From Aeromonas veronii bv. veronii (GTDB lineage: Bacteria > Pseudomonadota > Gammaproteobacteria > Enterobacterales > Aeromonadaceae), in assembly GCF_000820225.1 (NCBI RefSeq), contig NZ_CDDK01000043.1, forward strand, positions 124,001-188,000: 64,000 nucleotides of DNA, read 5' to 3'. Position numbers and translations under genes: made by a program. The notes below the pieces were generated by a model. It was not told the origin of the DNA. It saw only the letters and a list, made by a program, of their open reading frames with translations, and did not search any database. Shown one piece after another: positions 1 to 10,450 of the stretch. Position 1 is the first letter of the stretch; every line of letters begins with the position of its first letter.

Positions 1-327
1 TACATGGTGAGCTCCTACGCCGATGCGCTGGCCCATTTTGACAAGCAAACCGTCAAGGTCGAGCCGGGCAAAGCCCCCAGCGGCAACATCACCGCCGTCA
101 ACGTCAGCGTGAAAGAGGCCGGCAAGCCGGACATCTTCCTCGAGTTCAAACTGCGCAAGAATAACAAAACTGGCGAGTGGAAAGCCTTTGACATGGTGGC
201 CGAGGGGATCAGCCTGCTCTCCGCCAAGCAAAGCGAGCTCGGCGGTTTGATCCGCCAGAACGGCATCGATGCGGTGATCGCCCAGTTGCGCGAGCATAAC
301 GCCAAGCCGCTGGTACTCAAACCATGA
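1..327 (+). CDS. mlaC: MlaC, phospholipid-binding periplasmic protein (C-terminal part)
   Basis: The reading frame is open from base 1, so the N-terminus lies outside the window and only about the last 108 residues are seen. They match the C-terminal half of MlaC, the periplasmic shuttle that carries phospholipids between the MlaA outer-membrane complex and the MlaFEDB inner-membrane ABC transporter, keeping the outer leaflet free of phospholipid. Visible features are the beta-strand-rich stretch with KAFDMVAEGISLL and the closing helix. The stop codon overlaps the mlaB start (ATGA), which indicates translational coupling in the mla operon. The call rests on this fold signature plus the mlaB-ibaG-murA context. 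Confidence 0.9.
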   Translation, partial: YMVSSYADALAHFDKQTVKVEPGKAPSGNITAVNVSVKEAGKPDIFLEFKLRKNNKTGEWKAFDMVAEGISLLSAKQSELGGLIRQNGIDAVIAQLREHNAKPLVLKP

Positions 328-596
328 CCCTCAGCGGTGAGCTGCTGGCGCCACAGGTCAATGACCTGTGGCAACGCCGCGCCGAATGGTGGCAGGACGA
401 CCAGCTCGAGCTCGGCGGCGTCACCACCCTCGACTCTGCCGGACTGGCCCTGCTGGTCAAATGGGCCAAAGCCGTATTAGCGCGAGGCGCCACACCGCAA
501 CTGGTGGGCGCCTCCAGTGATTTCTATACCCTGGCCAACCTCTACGGGGTGGCCGGGCTGTTTCAGTCAACCCCGCTCACAACTGAGGACGCATAA
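324..596 (+). CDS. mlaB: MlaB, STAS-domain subunit of the Mla lipid transporter
   Basis: A 90-residue single STAS domain protein. MlaB binds the MlaF ATPase on the cytoplasmic side and stabilises the MlaFEDB complex. The segment [18 protein letters not shown] (about residues 33-50) is the typical STAS strand-helix with the conserved D-S/T-A-G motif. The start overlaps the end of mlaC by four bases, and the stop overlaps the ibaG start by one base, so the three genes are almost certainly one transcript. Length is normal for the family. Confidence 0.9.
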   Translation: MTLSGELLAPQVNDLWQRRAEWWQDDQLELGGVTTLDSAGLALLVKWAKAVLARGATPQLVGASSDFYTLANLYGVAGLFQSTPLTTEDA

Positions 597-853
597 TGCA
601 AGTCTCTGAAATTGAAGCGATACTCCTTGAGGCTCTGCCATTGTCCGAAGTCCATGTCAAAGGGGACGGTAGTCACTACCAAGTGATCGCCGTCGGTGAC
701 ATGTTTGACGGCATGAGCCGGGTCAAGAAGCAGCAGGCCATCTATGCCCCGCTGATGGACAAGATCGCCAGCAACGCCATTCACGCCCTCTCCATCAAGG
801 CGTTCACCGACGCCGAGTGGAAACGCGAACGTAAATTCCTATTGCCCTCCTGA
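596..853 (+). CDS. ibaG: IbaG, BolA-family protein
   Basis: An 85-residue BolA-family protein. IbaG works with monothiol glutaredoxins and Fe-S clusters and was named for influence on acid stress in E. coli. The class II KH-like fold is visible in [20 protein letters not shown] (residues 21-40), followed by [14 protein letters not shown] and the C-terminal [10 protein letters not shown] strand. The order mlaB-ibaG-murA is conserved across gammaproteobacteria, and the one-base overlap with mlaB supports cotranscription. Confidence 0.92.
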   Translation: MQVSEIEAILLEALPLSEVHVKGDGSHYQVIAVGDMFDGMSRVKKQQAIYAPLMDKIASNAIHALSIKAFTDAEWKRERKFLLPS

Positions 854-2128
<1,275 letters not shown>

Positions 2129-2151
2129 TTGCCCCCTGATCGCTGGCCGAT

Positions 2152-2187
2152 AAAAAGGCCCCCTCGCGTTGGCGAGGGGGCCTTTTT
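2152..2187 (+). terminator. Rho-independent terminator after murA
   Basis: A 12-bp GC-rich inverted repeat (GGCCCCCTCGC/GCGAGGGGGCC with a short GTTG-type loop) flanked by A5 and T5 tracts, so it may act on both strands. It separates murA from the convergent pmbA. Confidence 0.9.
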
Positions 2188-2215
2188 CATGGTTTCGGTT
2201 CTGTTGAAACCGGGA

Positions 2216-3559
2216 TCAGTGGCCCGCCAGCTTCATATTCTCTACCAGCACCGAGCCGGTCTTGAGACTGGAGCGCTCATCCTCGTCACGACCCACCGCC
2301 ACGATATGGCTGAACATCTCGGCCAGATTGCCAGCGATGGTGATCTCCTCGACCGGATAGGCTATTTCGCCATTCTCGACCCAGAAACCGGCAGCGCCGC
2401 GGGAGTAGTCGCCGTTGACGATATTGACCCCCTGCCCCATCAGCTCGGTCACCAGCAGACCGGTGCCCATCTCTTTCAGCATGCCCTGAAAATCCTGGCC
2501 GGTATTGGAGACCTGCCAGTTGTGGATGCCACCGGCGTGACCCGTGGTGGTCAACCCCAGCTTGCGTGCAGAGTAGGAGGTCAGCAGCCAGCTCACCAGC
2601 TCGCCGTTACGGATGATATCCATGTCGCGGGTACGCACCCCTTCGCCATCAAACGGGGTACTGGCGAGACCGCCCAGCAGGTGTGGGAACTCCTGAATGG
2701 TGAGCCACTCGGGCAGGATCTGCTTGCCCAATTTGTCGAGCAGGAAGCTCGACTTGCGATAGAGGTTGCCGCCGCTGATGGCCATCACCAGATGGCCCCA
2801 CAGACCGGAGGCTGTGTCAGGGTGGAACAGCACAGGCGCATGACGGGTAGAGATCTTGCGGGCGCCGAGGCGGGAGACGGTACGCTCAACGGCTTCGTCG
2901 GCAATGCGCTGCGGGCTCCAGAGCCCGTCGAGGGTACGGCTGGAGGAGTAGCCGTAATCCCGTTGCATGTCGCCATCCTGCTCGCCGATCAGCACGCAGC
3001 TCAGTGAGTTGCGCGATGCCGCATAACCTTTGACGAAGCCATGGCTGTTGCCATAGACCTTGATGCCAAGATGGCTGGAGAAACCGGCGCCGTCGGAGTG
3101 CTTGATACGGGCATCGCGGCCCAGAGCGAGTCGTTCGCACTCGATGGCCAGTTCGATCCCGCGCTGGGGATCCAGTTCGATTTGGTGGCACAGTTGCAGA
3201 TCGGGGGCATCCCAGGCCAGCAGCTCGGCGTCCGCCAGACCGGCGCAATCATCGGCCGAGGTGTGGCGAGCAATCTCGATAGCCGCTTCAACGGCGGCAC
3301 GAATGGCGGGTTTGCTCAGATCGGTGGTCGAGGAAGATCCCTTGCAACCATCGCGATAGACAGCGATGCCGAGGGCGCCATCCTTATTGAATTCAATGCT
3401 TTCCAGTTCACAACCCCGGGTGTTCACCGATAACCCGGTCTGCTTGCTGATGGAGACTTCGGCCAGCGAGGCGCCCAGTCCTTTGGCTATCTCCAGGGCT
3501 TCGGCAACCACGGCCTCGAGATGGGCTTGATCCTGGCGGATTTGGTCTTGCTGATCCAT
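2216..3559 (-). CDS. pmbA: PmbA/TldE, subunit of the TldD/E metalloprotease
   Basis: A 447-residue protein of the TldD/PmbA family. With TldD it forms a heterodimeric zinc protease that trims leader peptides (microcins) and degrades unfolded peptides; TldE itself lacks the metal site. Recognisable elements are TGLSVNTRGCELESIEFNKDG-type N-terminal strands, the GGNLYRKSSFLLDKLG region, and the C-terminal glycine-rich GVNIVNGDYSRGAAGFWVENG and ITIAGNLAEMF blocks. It is divergent from yjgA/darP, the same neighbour as in E. coli. Confidence 0.95.
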   Translation of the reverse strand: MDQQDQIRQDQAHLEAVVAEALEIAKGLGASLAEVSISKQTGLSVNTRGCELESIEFNKDGALGIAVYRDGCKGSSSTTDLSKPAIRAAVEAAIEIARHTSADDCAGLADAELLAWDAPDLQLCHQIELDPQRGIELAIECERLALGRDARIKHSDGAGFSSHLGIKVYGNSHGFVKGYAASRNSLSCVLIGEQDGDMQRDYGYSSSRTLDGLWSPQRIADEAVERTVSRLGARKISTRHAPVLFHPDTASGLWGHLVMAISGGNLYRKSSFLLDKLGKQILPEWLTIQEFPHLLGGLASTPFDGEGVRTRDMDIIRNGELVSWLLTSYSARKLGLTTTGHAGGIHNWQVSNTGQDFQGMLKEMGTGLLVTELMGQGVNIVNGDYSRGAAGFWVENGEIAYPVEEITIAGNLAEMFSHIVAVGRDEDERSSLKTGSVLVENMKLAGH

Positions 3560-3673
3560 AACTCACATCTGTATGAAAGAAGGAAAGGGGGGTAAGCATA
3601 TCAGACCCCTGCGCCCAGCGGGAGAAGCTGGTAACATATCCGCCAAACGTGAATGACAGGAATCAAAAGACCG

Positions 3674-4198
3674 ATGAGTCAATATCAAGACGACAACGAG
3701 TTCGAAGACTGGGGCCCCAGCAAGAGCCAGCTCAAGCGCGATGCCGAAGCATTGCAGAAAATGGGGGAAGAGATCGTCTCCCTCAGCCACAGCGAGCTGG
3801 AAAAAATCCCTTTGGATGAAGAACTTGCAGAAGCTGTCGAGCTGGGTCGCAAACTCAAGCCGAAGAAGGATGAGTCCTTCCGTCGCCATCTGCAGTTCAT
3901 CGGCCGCCTGATGCGCAGCCGCGATATCGAGCCGATTGCCGAAGCGCTCTCCATCATCAAGAACCGTCACTCCACCGTGAATGCCCGCCTGCATCGGCTG
4001 GAGCAGTGGCGCGAGCGCCTGATCACCGAAGGTGACAGCGCCCTCAACGAGCTGATGTCCCAGTTCCACGAGCTGGATCGCCAGAAGCTGCGCCAGCTGA
4101 TCCGCTCCGCCAACAAGGAGCGGGAGCTGAACAAGCCGCCGGTCGCCTACCGCGAGATGTACCAGTATCTGCGCGGCGAGATCGAAGACCTGCTGTGA
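3674..4198 (+). CDS. darP: DarP (YjgA), 50S ribosome-associated assembly factor
   Basis: A 174-residue highly charged helical protein (DUF615). YjgA/DarP binds late 50S assembly intermediates and helps peptidyl-transferase-centre maturation. The family signature is the acidic start MSQYQDDNEFEDWGPSKSQL, the LKRDAEALQKMGEE helix and the closing YREMYQYLRGEIEDLL. An in-frame ATG at 3653 would add seven residues, but family members begin near MSQ..., so 3674 is chosen. It lies divergent from pmbA, a conserved pairing. Confidence 0.93.
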   Translation: MSQYQDDNEFEDWGPSKSQLKRDAEALQKMGEEIVSLSHSELEKIPLDEELAEAVELGRKLKPKKDESFRRHLQFIGRLMRSRDIEPIAEALSIIKNRHSTVNARLHRLEQWRERLITEGDSALNELMSQFHELDRQKLRQLIRSANKERELNKPPVAYREMYQYLRGEIEDLL

Positions 4199-4207
4199 CC
4201 CCCGAAA

Positions 4208-4236
4208 CACGCCTCCCCTTGCGGAGGCGTGCTTCT
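4208..4236 (+). terminator. Terminator after darP
   Basis: Nine-base inverted repeat CACGCCTCC/GGAGGCGTG with a six-base loop, followed by a T-containing tail. The tail is weaker than usual. Confidence 0.65.
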
Positions 4237-4594
4237 ATTGATGCCTTTTCCTCTCCACATCCCCCGCCATCCCTGAGCGTTTAATATATCCACCACTTCG
4301 CTACCCCAACCATAACGGCCCATCTCAACAGCCCCGTTAAATCGCAGCTTCAGAGCAGTTAAAGACAAATCCGTTAACAATTTGGCATCATTTTGTTTGA
4401 CATATTGAACGGCCTTGGCAGACTGAAGAGAGGATCCATGCCGTCGCTGCCCAGGCTGACCAACGATTCTGTCACCCGGCCCGACGCGGGATCCCATGAC
4501 CATGCCTTGAGGCATGCCCTTGCCCTAGCGGTTTGCAAGGGCCTGCCCAAGGCGCAGGATGAGACTTCAACGCCAAGGATAATCAAGGTGCCCT
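4237..4594 (+). other. Gene-free leader upstream of the PuuD-like gene
   Basis: About 360 bases with no convincing gene. The first half is AT-rich and carries a TTGACA hexamer (about 4397-4402). The second half has two adjacent hairpins: CATGCC/GGCATG at 4501-4516 and GCCCTTG.../CAAGGGC at about 4516-4542. A long transcribed leader for the next gene is plausible. A 77-codon open frame at 4393-4626 overlaps the next gene's start and does not look like a protein. Confidence 0.4.
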
Positions 4595-5377
4595 ATGCCA
4601 AATCCCCAGCCTCCCGCCACCCGTAAACCTGTCGTGCTGATGACCATGGGCGCCCAGCCCCGCAACGGCCACGCCTATCAGGTGATGACCCACAAATACA
4701 TCATGCCGCTGGTGGAGATAAGCGGCTGCGTCCCGCTGCTGGTACCCACCTGCTGCGGCACCGCCGATCTGGAGCAGTATCTGGATCTCGCCGATGGGGT
4801 CTATCTGAGCGGCGCCGGTTCCAACATCGATCCGGCCCTCTACGGTCAGGAGAACCTCACGCCGGAGAAACAGCAGGACAGGGATCGCGACCTGTTCGAT
4901 CTGCCCCTCATCAAGGGGGCGCTCGCCCGTGGCTTGCCGCTCCTCGGTATCTGCCGCGGAATGCAGGAGATCAACGTGGCGCTGGGGGGAGACATTCATC
5001 AGAAGGTCTATAACGAGCCGGGTTATGACGATCACCGGGAGGATGCAGACGATCCGGTCGACGAGCAGTATGGGCCGAGCCATCAGATCAAACTGCTGCC
5101 CGGCAGCTGGTTTGCCGAACTGATGGGGGAAGAACAGATTCCGGTCAACTCCCTGCATGGACAGGGCATCAACCGGTTGGGGAAAGGTCTGGAGCCGTTG
5201 GCCCACGCCGAAGATGGGCTGATCGAGGCACTTCATGCCCCCGCACTGTCACCCTTTTTGCTGGCAGTGCAGTGGCATCCGGAGTGGAAAGCCAATGAAA
5301 ACCCCCACTCCATCAAGATCTTTCAAGCCTTTGGCCATGCCTGCCGCCAGCGCTGTGCACTGATGGCAGCGAGTTAA
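4595..5377 (+). CDS. Class I glutamine amidotransferase-like gamma-glutamyl hydrolase (PuuD type)
   Basis: A 260-residue peptidase C26 protein. PuuD-type enzymes hydrolyse gamma-glutamyl-GABA to glutamate and GABA in putrescine breakdown. The nucleophile is C120 in LLGICRGMQEINVALGG, the SGAGSNIDP loop precedes it, and the catalytic His lies in VQWHPEWK near residue 228. No other putrescine-pathway gene is nearby, so the substrate is inferred only from the family. The leader before it is long and structured. Confidence 0.85.
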   Translation: MPNPQPPATRKPVVLMTMGAQPRNGHAYQVMTHKYIMPLVEISGCVPLLVPTCCGTADLEQYLDLADGVYLSGAGSNIDPALYGQENLTPEKQQDRDRDLFDLPLIKGALARGLPLLGICRGMQEINVALGGDIHQKVYNEPGYDDHREDADDPVDEQYGPSHQIKLLPGSWFAELMGEEQIPVNSLHGQGINRLGKGLEPLAHAEDGLIEALHAPALSPFLLAVQWHPEWKANENPHSIKIFQAFGHACRQRCALMAAS

Positions 5378-5389
5378 CCCCTCATCGAT

Positions 5390-5803
5390 TCAGTCGCCAA
5401 ACCCGCGCGCCTTGAGCTTGGGCAGTCCGCCCCGCTCGGGGCGCAAGGTGCGGCAGATATCCATCCCCTTGAGCCCGCGCTGGATATGGTCAGGCGAATG
5501 ACCAAACACCATGCCGTTGCTACGGTAGAGGTTATTGTCATCCAGCTCGAACTTCTCGCCACCAATCAGCAACTGCTCGCGGCCATTGACCGTGTCGCCC
5601 CGCTTGATGGGCACCTTCATATCACTCAGCACCTCGCCGGTGGCACACCCCTCGCGCCAGCGCGCCTCGCTGGAGAAGGGGGTAATGGCTATTTCACGCC
5701 AGGAGCCATCCCGGAATTCGACCCGATACTTCTCGGCCAGCAGGTCGCAGCCCGCCAATGGCAACAGAGCCATCAAACAGATGATTTTCTTTGAAAATTT
5801 CAC
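5390..5803 (-). CDS. Small putative lipoprotein of unknown function
   Basis: A 137-residue protein with a lipoprotein signal: basic start MKFSKK, hydrophobic stretch and lipobox LAGC (C19). The following residue is Asp (C-D), which in enterobacterial Lol sorting is the inner-membrane retention signal, so it may stay in the inner membrane. I do not recognise the mature domain. It has two further cysteines (C54, C116) that could form a disulfide, and a WREIAITPFSSEARWREGC motif. Convergent with the PuuD-like gene. Confidence 0.75.
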   Translation of the reverse strand: MKFSKKIICLMALLPLAGCDLLAEKYRVEFRDGSWREIAITPFSSEARWREGCATGEVLSDMKVPIKRGDTVNGREQLLIGGEKFELDDNNLYRSNGMVFGHSPDHIQRGLKGMDICRTLRPERGGLPKLKARGFGD

Positions 5804-5918
5804 TCAATCGCACTCCTTTGCCCGGTTCTGCACAGGATAAATAAATTGCCGCCCCAACGCACCATTTCCCCGCGCCGCAGCAGCTATGCTGGAAATAAAA
5901 CCACAATAAGGTGCTGCT

Positions 5919-7445
5919 ATGGCTGGCGAAAACCTCACCGCGCTACCGACGCTGATCTGGATTAGCGAACACCCGTTCTGGACCCTGCTCACCCTCTCCC
6001 TGATGCTGCTCCACTTCTGGCGCCGTCCGGGACAGCGACGGGAGCTGCTCTCCGAGCTCAGTTTCGTGATGATTAGCGCGGTGGTGATCCTGCTGATCCA
6101 GCTGGAAGGGGGCTGGTTCAAACTGCCGCTGCCCCATCAATTGCTGATCGAGATCTCCACCCTCTTGGCCGGCCTGATACTGGTCAAGATATGGGGGATC
6201 CTGCTGTTCGAGTTTCTGCTCCCCCTCTGCCATGTGCGGATCCCGCGGATCATCGCCGATATCGTCATCACCATCGGCTATATCGGCTGGGGTCTGTTTC
6301 GCCTCTACGCCTCCGGTATGGCGCTCGGGGAGATAGTCACCACCTCGGCGGTGATCACCGCGGTCATCGCCTTCGCCATGCAGGACACCCTGGGCAACCT
6401 GCTGGCCGGGGTCTCCATTCAGCTCGACAACTCCATCGCCATCGGTGACTGGCTGCAAGTGGATACCACCCAGGGCCGGGTGGTGGAGATCAACTGGCGT
6501 GCCACCACTATCGAGACCCGCAACTGGGAGACAGTCGTCATCCCCAACAGCCACCTGCTCAAACAGCGCTTCACCGTGCTCGGGCGCCGCCGTGGCGAAC
6601 CCTTGCAGTGGCGGCGCTGGGTCTGGTTCGATCTGACCCTGGATACCTTGCCGACCCAGATCATCGCGTTGATCGAGAAATCCCTGCGGGAGACCAAGCT
6701 CCCCTGCGTCGCCAAGCATCCGCAACCGGACTGCCTGCTGATGAACGTCGAAGGTGGCATCGCCCGCTATGCAGTGCGCTACTGGTTGACCGACCTGGCT
6801 CGCGACGATCCGACCGACTCCATGGTGCGCAGCCTTATCGATGCCGCCCTGCGCCGCAACGATCGCCGCCTCACCCCGCCGATCTTCAACGTCTTTATGG
6901 CCAAGGAGAAGCAGCATCTGGATGCCCGCCACAAGCGCCACACCGCCGAACGAACCGATACCCTGCGCAAGCTGCCGCTGTTTGCCATGTTGCAGGAGAA
7001 CGAGCTGCTCCAGCTGGCCGATCAGGTGAAATTCGCCCCCTTCGTCAGCGGCGACATCATGCTGGAGCAGGGGGATGTCTCCAGCTGGCTGTTCGTGCTG
7101 GTCAAAGGGGAGGCCGAGATGGTGGTCAATGTCGAAGGGCGAGAGCTGAAACTCGGTACGCTCAACGCGGGAGACTTTTTTGGCGAACTGAGCCTGCTCA
7201 CCGGCGAGCCCAGCTCCTTCACGGTACGGGCGGTGGCCACCGTCGAAACCTATCGCATCAATCAGGCAATGTTTCAGGAGCTGGTGATGCAGCGTGAGGC
7301 GCTGGTCGAGCCCCTCTACCGGGTGCTGAGCGACCGCCAGCAGGAGCAGCGGGCGCTGCTGGAGCGGGAGGCGGAAGCCATGAAACAGCCACCACAACAG
7401 CTTGATCTGCTTGATAAACTGATGAAGCTGTTCGGTGGCAGATGA
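5919..7445 (+). CDS. MscS-family channel with C-terminal cyclic-nucleotide-binding-like domain
   Basis: A 508-residue inner-membrane protein. The N-terminal 150 residues hold about four membrane segments. Residues 150-300 form the MscS pore helix and beta domain (FAMQDTLGNLLAGVSIQLDNSIAIGDW). The C-terminal part, about residues 345-480, is a CNB fold. MscS channels open under membrane tension; bCNG variants were proposed to be modulated by cAMP. The phosphate-binding cassette reads GELSLLTGEPSSFTVRA: the Gly-Glu is kept, but the Arg that contacts the cyclic phosphate in CRP (ERSA) is Ser. Ligand binding is therefore uncertain. Stand-alone gene. Confidence 0.9.
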   Translation: MAGENLTALPTLIWISEHPFWTLLTLSLMLLHFWRRPGQRRELLSELSFVMISAVVILLIQLEGGWFKLPLPHQLLIEISTLLAGLILVKIWGILLFEFLLPLCHVRIPRIIADIVITIGYIGWGLFRLYASGMALGEIVTTSAVITAVIAFAMQDTLGNLLAGVSIQLDNSIAIGDWLQVDTTQGRVVEINWRATTIETRNWETVVIPNSHLLKQRFTVLGRRRGEPLQWRRWVWFDLTLDTLPTQIIALIEKSLRETKLPCVAKHPQPDCLLMNVEGGIARYAVRYWLTDLARDDPTDSMVRSLIDAALRRNDRRLTPPIFNVFMAKEKQHLDARHKRHTAERTDTLRKLPLFAMLQENELLQLADQVKFAPFVSGDIMLEQGDVSSWLFVLVKGEAEMVVNVEGRELKLGTLNAGDFFGELSLLTGEPSSFTVRAVATVETYRINQAMFQELVMQREALVEPLYRVLSDRQQEQRALLEREAEAMKQPPQQLDLLDKLMKLFGGR

Positions 7446-7490
7446 CGTAGCATGGCATCGTATTGAGGACGTGAAGAGAGAACCGCAGCC

Positions 7491-7889
7491 ATGTTACTGA
7501 CCACCCTGGCCCTTGCCGCCAGCATGCAATTTGATTGTCCCGCCACCATCGAGACTCGCCAGCAGCTGCTGACCCCGCAGCAGGGCTGGCAGGCGTTCAC
7601 CCGCAATGACGATGGCAAACCGGACGAAACCCTCAGCCACCGACTCGATAATCTGGCCCTGTTCGACGGAGATCCTGCCGAACTGGCCCAACTCAAACCG
7701 GATAATGGCGACAGCGACGAGATCCACTACTGGAGCCAGCTCGATAGCAGCCTGCGCCCGCTCTATCTGATCTGCCGCTATCAGAACAGCGCCATCACCC
7801 TGCAGCAGGCGCTGCCCGTCGGCATCAGTTACTGCCGCGTCAACCAGCGCGACCGCTACACCCTGCTCGGGCTGGTTTGTCGCAAATAG
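7491..7889 (+). CDS. Small exported protein, STY0301-like
   Basis: A 132-residue protein with a short hydrophobic N-terminus (MLLTTLALAASMQ) that suggests export. The rest, with FDCPATIETRQQL, SYCRVNQRDRYTLLGLVCRK and YLICRYQN, resembles small secreted proteins annotated STY0301 in enterics; function unknown. Cysteines at about 19, 101, 116 and 130 may pair in the periplasm. It begins 45 bases after the channel gene and may be cotranscribed with it. Confidence 0.7.
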   Translation: MLLTTLALAASMQFDCPATIETRQQLLTPQQGWQAFTRNDDGKPDETLSHRLDNLALFDGDPAELAQLKPDNGDSDEIHYWSQLDSSLRPLYLICRYQNSAITLQQALPVGISYCRVNQRDRYTLLGLVCRK

Positions 7890-7965
7890 CGGGCGTAACC
7901 CCTTGCCATATATCGCTATTCGATGACAGCCATTACCGCCTGAGCCGGGCCACCCGCCAGCGCCA

Positions 7966-8676
7966 TCAGAGCAGCAGCTCGGCCAGCTCCTCCAGTGCCA
8001 TCAGCTCCACGTCCGGCAACAGTTGCAGCTGTTGCCACGGTTGCTGCCGTTCGTTGAGCCAGGCGGCGCGAAAGCCGTGCAAACGGGCACCCAGCACATC
8101 GGTCTCGGGATGATCCCCCACATGGAGGATCCGCTCTGCTGGCAGCTTGAGGGCACTACGGGTCTGCTCAAACATATCCGGCGCCGGTTTCATCCTGGCG
8201 CCCGCCCCCGCCTTGCAGACCAGCGTGAAGTAGCGATCCAGCCCGGCCTGAACCAGATCCAGATTACCGTTGGTGATGACCACCAGCGGATAGCGTTCGG
8301 CCAGTCTGGCCAGCAGCAGATGAGTGGACTCGCTCACCTCGATCTTCGAGCGCTCTGCCAGAAACGCAGCAAACACCTGCTCCGCCTCGCGGCTGGCCTG
8401 CTGGTCGGCCATCCCCCCCTCGACCATGGCAGCGCGGATGGTCTGCTGGCGCGCCAGACTGACATCGTGGCGCAGCTCGGGGGAACCATTCAGCACACTG
8501 CGCTTGAGTTCCAGCCAGCGCGGCTTGTCGAGCATGGCTGTCGCCAGATATTCGCTGCGCAGATGGTTCAGCATCCACTGCTCGGCCCGCACGATGGCGG
8601 GGCCGTTGTCATAGAGGGTGTCATCGAGGTCAAACGAGATGGCAGCAACCGGCTGCCAGCGGCGATAGAAGTGCAT
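7966..8676 (-). CDS. yigB: YigB-type HAD hydrolase (FMN/ARPP phosphatase)
   Basis: A 236-residue HAD-superfamily phosphatase. In E. coli YigB dephosphorylates 5-amino-6-ribitylamino-uracil phosphate (riboflavin path) and FMN. HAD motifs are present: motif I ISFDLDDTLYDNG (D17, D19), motif II VVITNGN, motif III K (MKPAPDMF) and motif IV HVGDHPETDVLGA. It is the last gene of the xerC-yigB end of the minus-strand lptM-lysA-dapF cluster, as in E. coli. Confidence 0.92.
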   Translation of the reverse strand: MHFYRRWQPVAAISFDLDDTLYDNGPAIVRAEQWMLNHLRSEYLATAMLDKPRWLELKRSVLNGSPELRHDVSLARQQTIRAAMVEGGMADQQASREAEQVFAAFLAERSKIEVSESTHLLLARLAERYPLVVITNGNLDLVQAGLDRYFTLVCKAGAGARMKPAPDMFEQTRSALKLPAERILHVGDHPETDVLGARLHGFRAAWLNERQQPWQQLQLLPDVELMALEELAELLL

Positions 8677-8708
8677 GGACTCTCCTCTGCAACGGGGCTC
8701 AGGGCCCG

Positions 8709-9686
8709 TTATTCATCGTCCTGCGCATCCGGGTCACGCTTGGCCCTGGGGTGAGCGCTGTCGTAGACCTTGGCCAGATGCTGGAAGTCGAGGTGGGTAT
8801 AGATCTGGGTGGTAGAGAGGTCGGCATGTCCCAGCAGCTCCTGCACCGCCCGCAGATCGCCGGAGGACTCCAGCATATGGGTGGCAAAGCTGTGGCGCAG
8901 CTTGTGGGGGTGGACATGGGCGTTAAGCGCCTGCTTGTTGCCCCAGCCATCGAGGCGGGCCTGCACCGAGCGGGCCGACAGCCGCTGCTTGCGGCTGGAG
9001 ACAAACAGCGCCTCGCTCTCATCCCCGGCCAGCAGCGGGCGCACCTTGAGCCATTTCTGCAGCCACTCGACCGCCATCCGGCCGATGGGCAGCACCCGCT
9101 CCCGTGAGCCCTTGCCGGTCACCTTAAGCTGGCGGTCGTCGAGCTTCAGATCCACCAGATTGATCCCCACCAGCTCGGCCAGACGCAGCCCTGAGGAGTA
9201 CATCAGCTCCATGATGGCGCGATCCCGCACCGCCAGCGGATCCTGCTCGTCGGTGATGTTGAGCAGCTGGTGCATCTCGTCCACATCGAGGTTTTTCGGC
9301 AGCGGCCGCCCCTGTTTGGGGGTGACGATGCCACGGGCCGGATTGGCGGTCAGCCGCCCCTGCCGCACCTGCCAGTCGCAAAAGCTGCGCAGGGCAGAGA
9401 CCTTGGTGGAAAGGGAACGAGGAGCAAGGCCCGCCTTGTGCATCCGGGTCACCAGAGTTCGGACCTGACTCGCCTCGAGCCGACCCCAGTCAGTGAGCCC
9501 GAGGGCCACCAGCTCGGCGGTCATCGCCTCCAGATGGGCTTGATAGTTATTGCGGGTATGAGGGCTGAGCTGACGCTCGACCCTCAGGTATTCGATAAAG
9601 GCCGCCAGCTCGTCAGCCAGTGCCGCAGGCAGTGGCGGTGCGATGACGGGTGCTTTGGCAGGCGCCTTGGCCGGTGTTCTAGCCAT
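8709..9686 (-). CDS. xerC: XerC, tyrosine recombinase for chromosome dimer resolution
   Basis: A 325-residue tyrosine recombinase. With XerD it resolves chromosome dimers at dif under FtsK control. An N-terminal SAM-like core-binding domain (after a poorly conserved Pro/Ala-rich tail of about 22 residues) precedes the catalytic domain. Catalytic residues are seen in SSGLRLAEL (Arg), VTGKGSRER (Lys), [10 protein letters not shown] (His/Arg), [15 protein letters not shown] (His, Tyr nucleophile). The DUF484-xerC-yigB context separates it from phage integrases. The start overlaps the end of the DUF484 gene by eight bases. Confidence 0.96.
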   Translation of the reverse strand: MARTPAKAPAKAPVIAPPLPAALADELAAFIEYLRVERQLSPHTRNNYQAHLEAMTAELVALGLTDWGRLEASQVRTLVTRMHKAGLAPRSLSTKVSALRSFCDWQVRQGRLTANPARGIVTPKQGRPLPKNLDVDEMHQLLNITDEQDPLAVRDRAIMELMYSSGLRLAELVGINLVDLKLDDRQLKVTGKGSRERVLPIGRMAVEWLQKWLKVRPLLAGDESEALFVSSRKQRLSARSVQARLDGWGNKQALNAHVHPHKLRHSFATHMLESSGDLRAVQELLGHADLSTTQIYTHLDFQHLAKVYDSAHPRAKRDPDAQDDE

Positions 9687-10359
9687 GAGTCAACTCGGGC
9701 AGACGCAGTTGCAGCAGGCGCCCCAGTTGGCCCAGCAGCAGGGTGTCGTTATGGGGAGTAAAGTGGCCGGGATCCGAGCTGGCGAAGGCCAGCACACCGA
9801 GATCGCCGAGCCGCATCAGGGCCACCGAGTTGACCAGCACATCGTGGCCAAACAGTGCCTGCTTCTCGCTCTGGCTCAGGCGGCCAAAGTAGTAATCCTG
9901 CCCCGGCAGACGCTGACCCAGCAGGGATTCGAGCTGCTTGCCCTGTGCCAGAAAACGCTGCTCGGGCCCGCTCAGGGCAAACTTCTTGGGATTGAGCCAG
10001 AGCCGCAGCCCGGTCAGGCGCAGCCGCTGGACAAAGGCCTTGCCCATCACGGCACTCACCTCGAACAGGGTCTGGCAGCCGTACAGCTCGCCGTAGAGAT
10101 CGGCATAGACCCGGAAGATCCGCTCGTTCTCGCTGGCGATCCCCATCAATTCGGTGATCTCCTGCTCCAGCTGTTCGATCCGCTCGCGCTGACGCTCCAG
10201 CTGGCGCTCGACCAGCGAGACCGACCCTTTGCGTTCATGGGGAATGCGGATCCGGTCCAGCACGGCGGCATGGCGTTGGAAAAACTCGGGATAACGGGCC
10301 AGGTACTCCAGCACAGTGGCTTCATCCACCGATTGCTCCTGCCGTTTGAGTTCGCTCAT
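9679..10359 (-). CDS. DUF484 family protein
   Basis: A 226-residue DUF484 protein with an N-terminal helical/coiled segment (residues about 35-75, rich in [23 protein letters not shown]) and a GAF-like C-terminal domain. The family sits between dapF and xerC in most gammaproteobacteria; its role is not established. The end overlaps xerC, which implies translational coupling. Confidence 0.9.
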   Translation of the reverse strand: MSELKRQEQSVDEATVLEYLARYPEFFQRHAAVLDRIRIPHERKGSVSLVERQLERQRERIEQLEQEITELMGIASENERIFRVYADLYGELYGCQTLFEVSAVMGKAFVQRLRLTGLRLWLNPKKFALSGPEQRFLAQGKQLESLLGQRLPGQDYYFGRLSQSEKQALFGHDVLVNSVALMRLGDLGVLAFASSDPGHFTPHNDTLLLGQLGRLLQLRLPELTHG

Positions 10360-10450
10360 AAATTGGTTGATCCATCAGAGAAATGGGGCTAGCAGCCCCG
10401 ACATCATGGGCAAAGGGGGCCAACGCCCCCCGTACCTGAACCTTTATCGG
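10360..10450 (-). other. Spacer with two inverted repeats between dapF and DUF484
   Basis: The 91-base spacer holds GGGGC/GCCCC and GGGGGCGTT/CGCCCCC-like inverted repeats, readable as hairpins in the minus-strand transcript. They lack a clear U-tract, so they may be an attenuator or RNA-processing signal rather than a full stop. Confidence 0.35.

Noticed and set aside
4393-4626. 77-codon ORF upstream of the PuuD-like gene
   Set aside because: It overlaps the next gene's start, lacks a ribosome site and has a composition unlike a protein; more likely transcribed leader.
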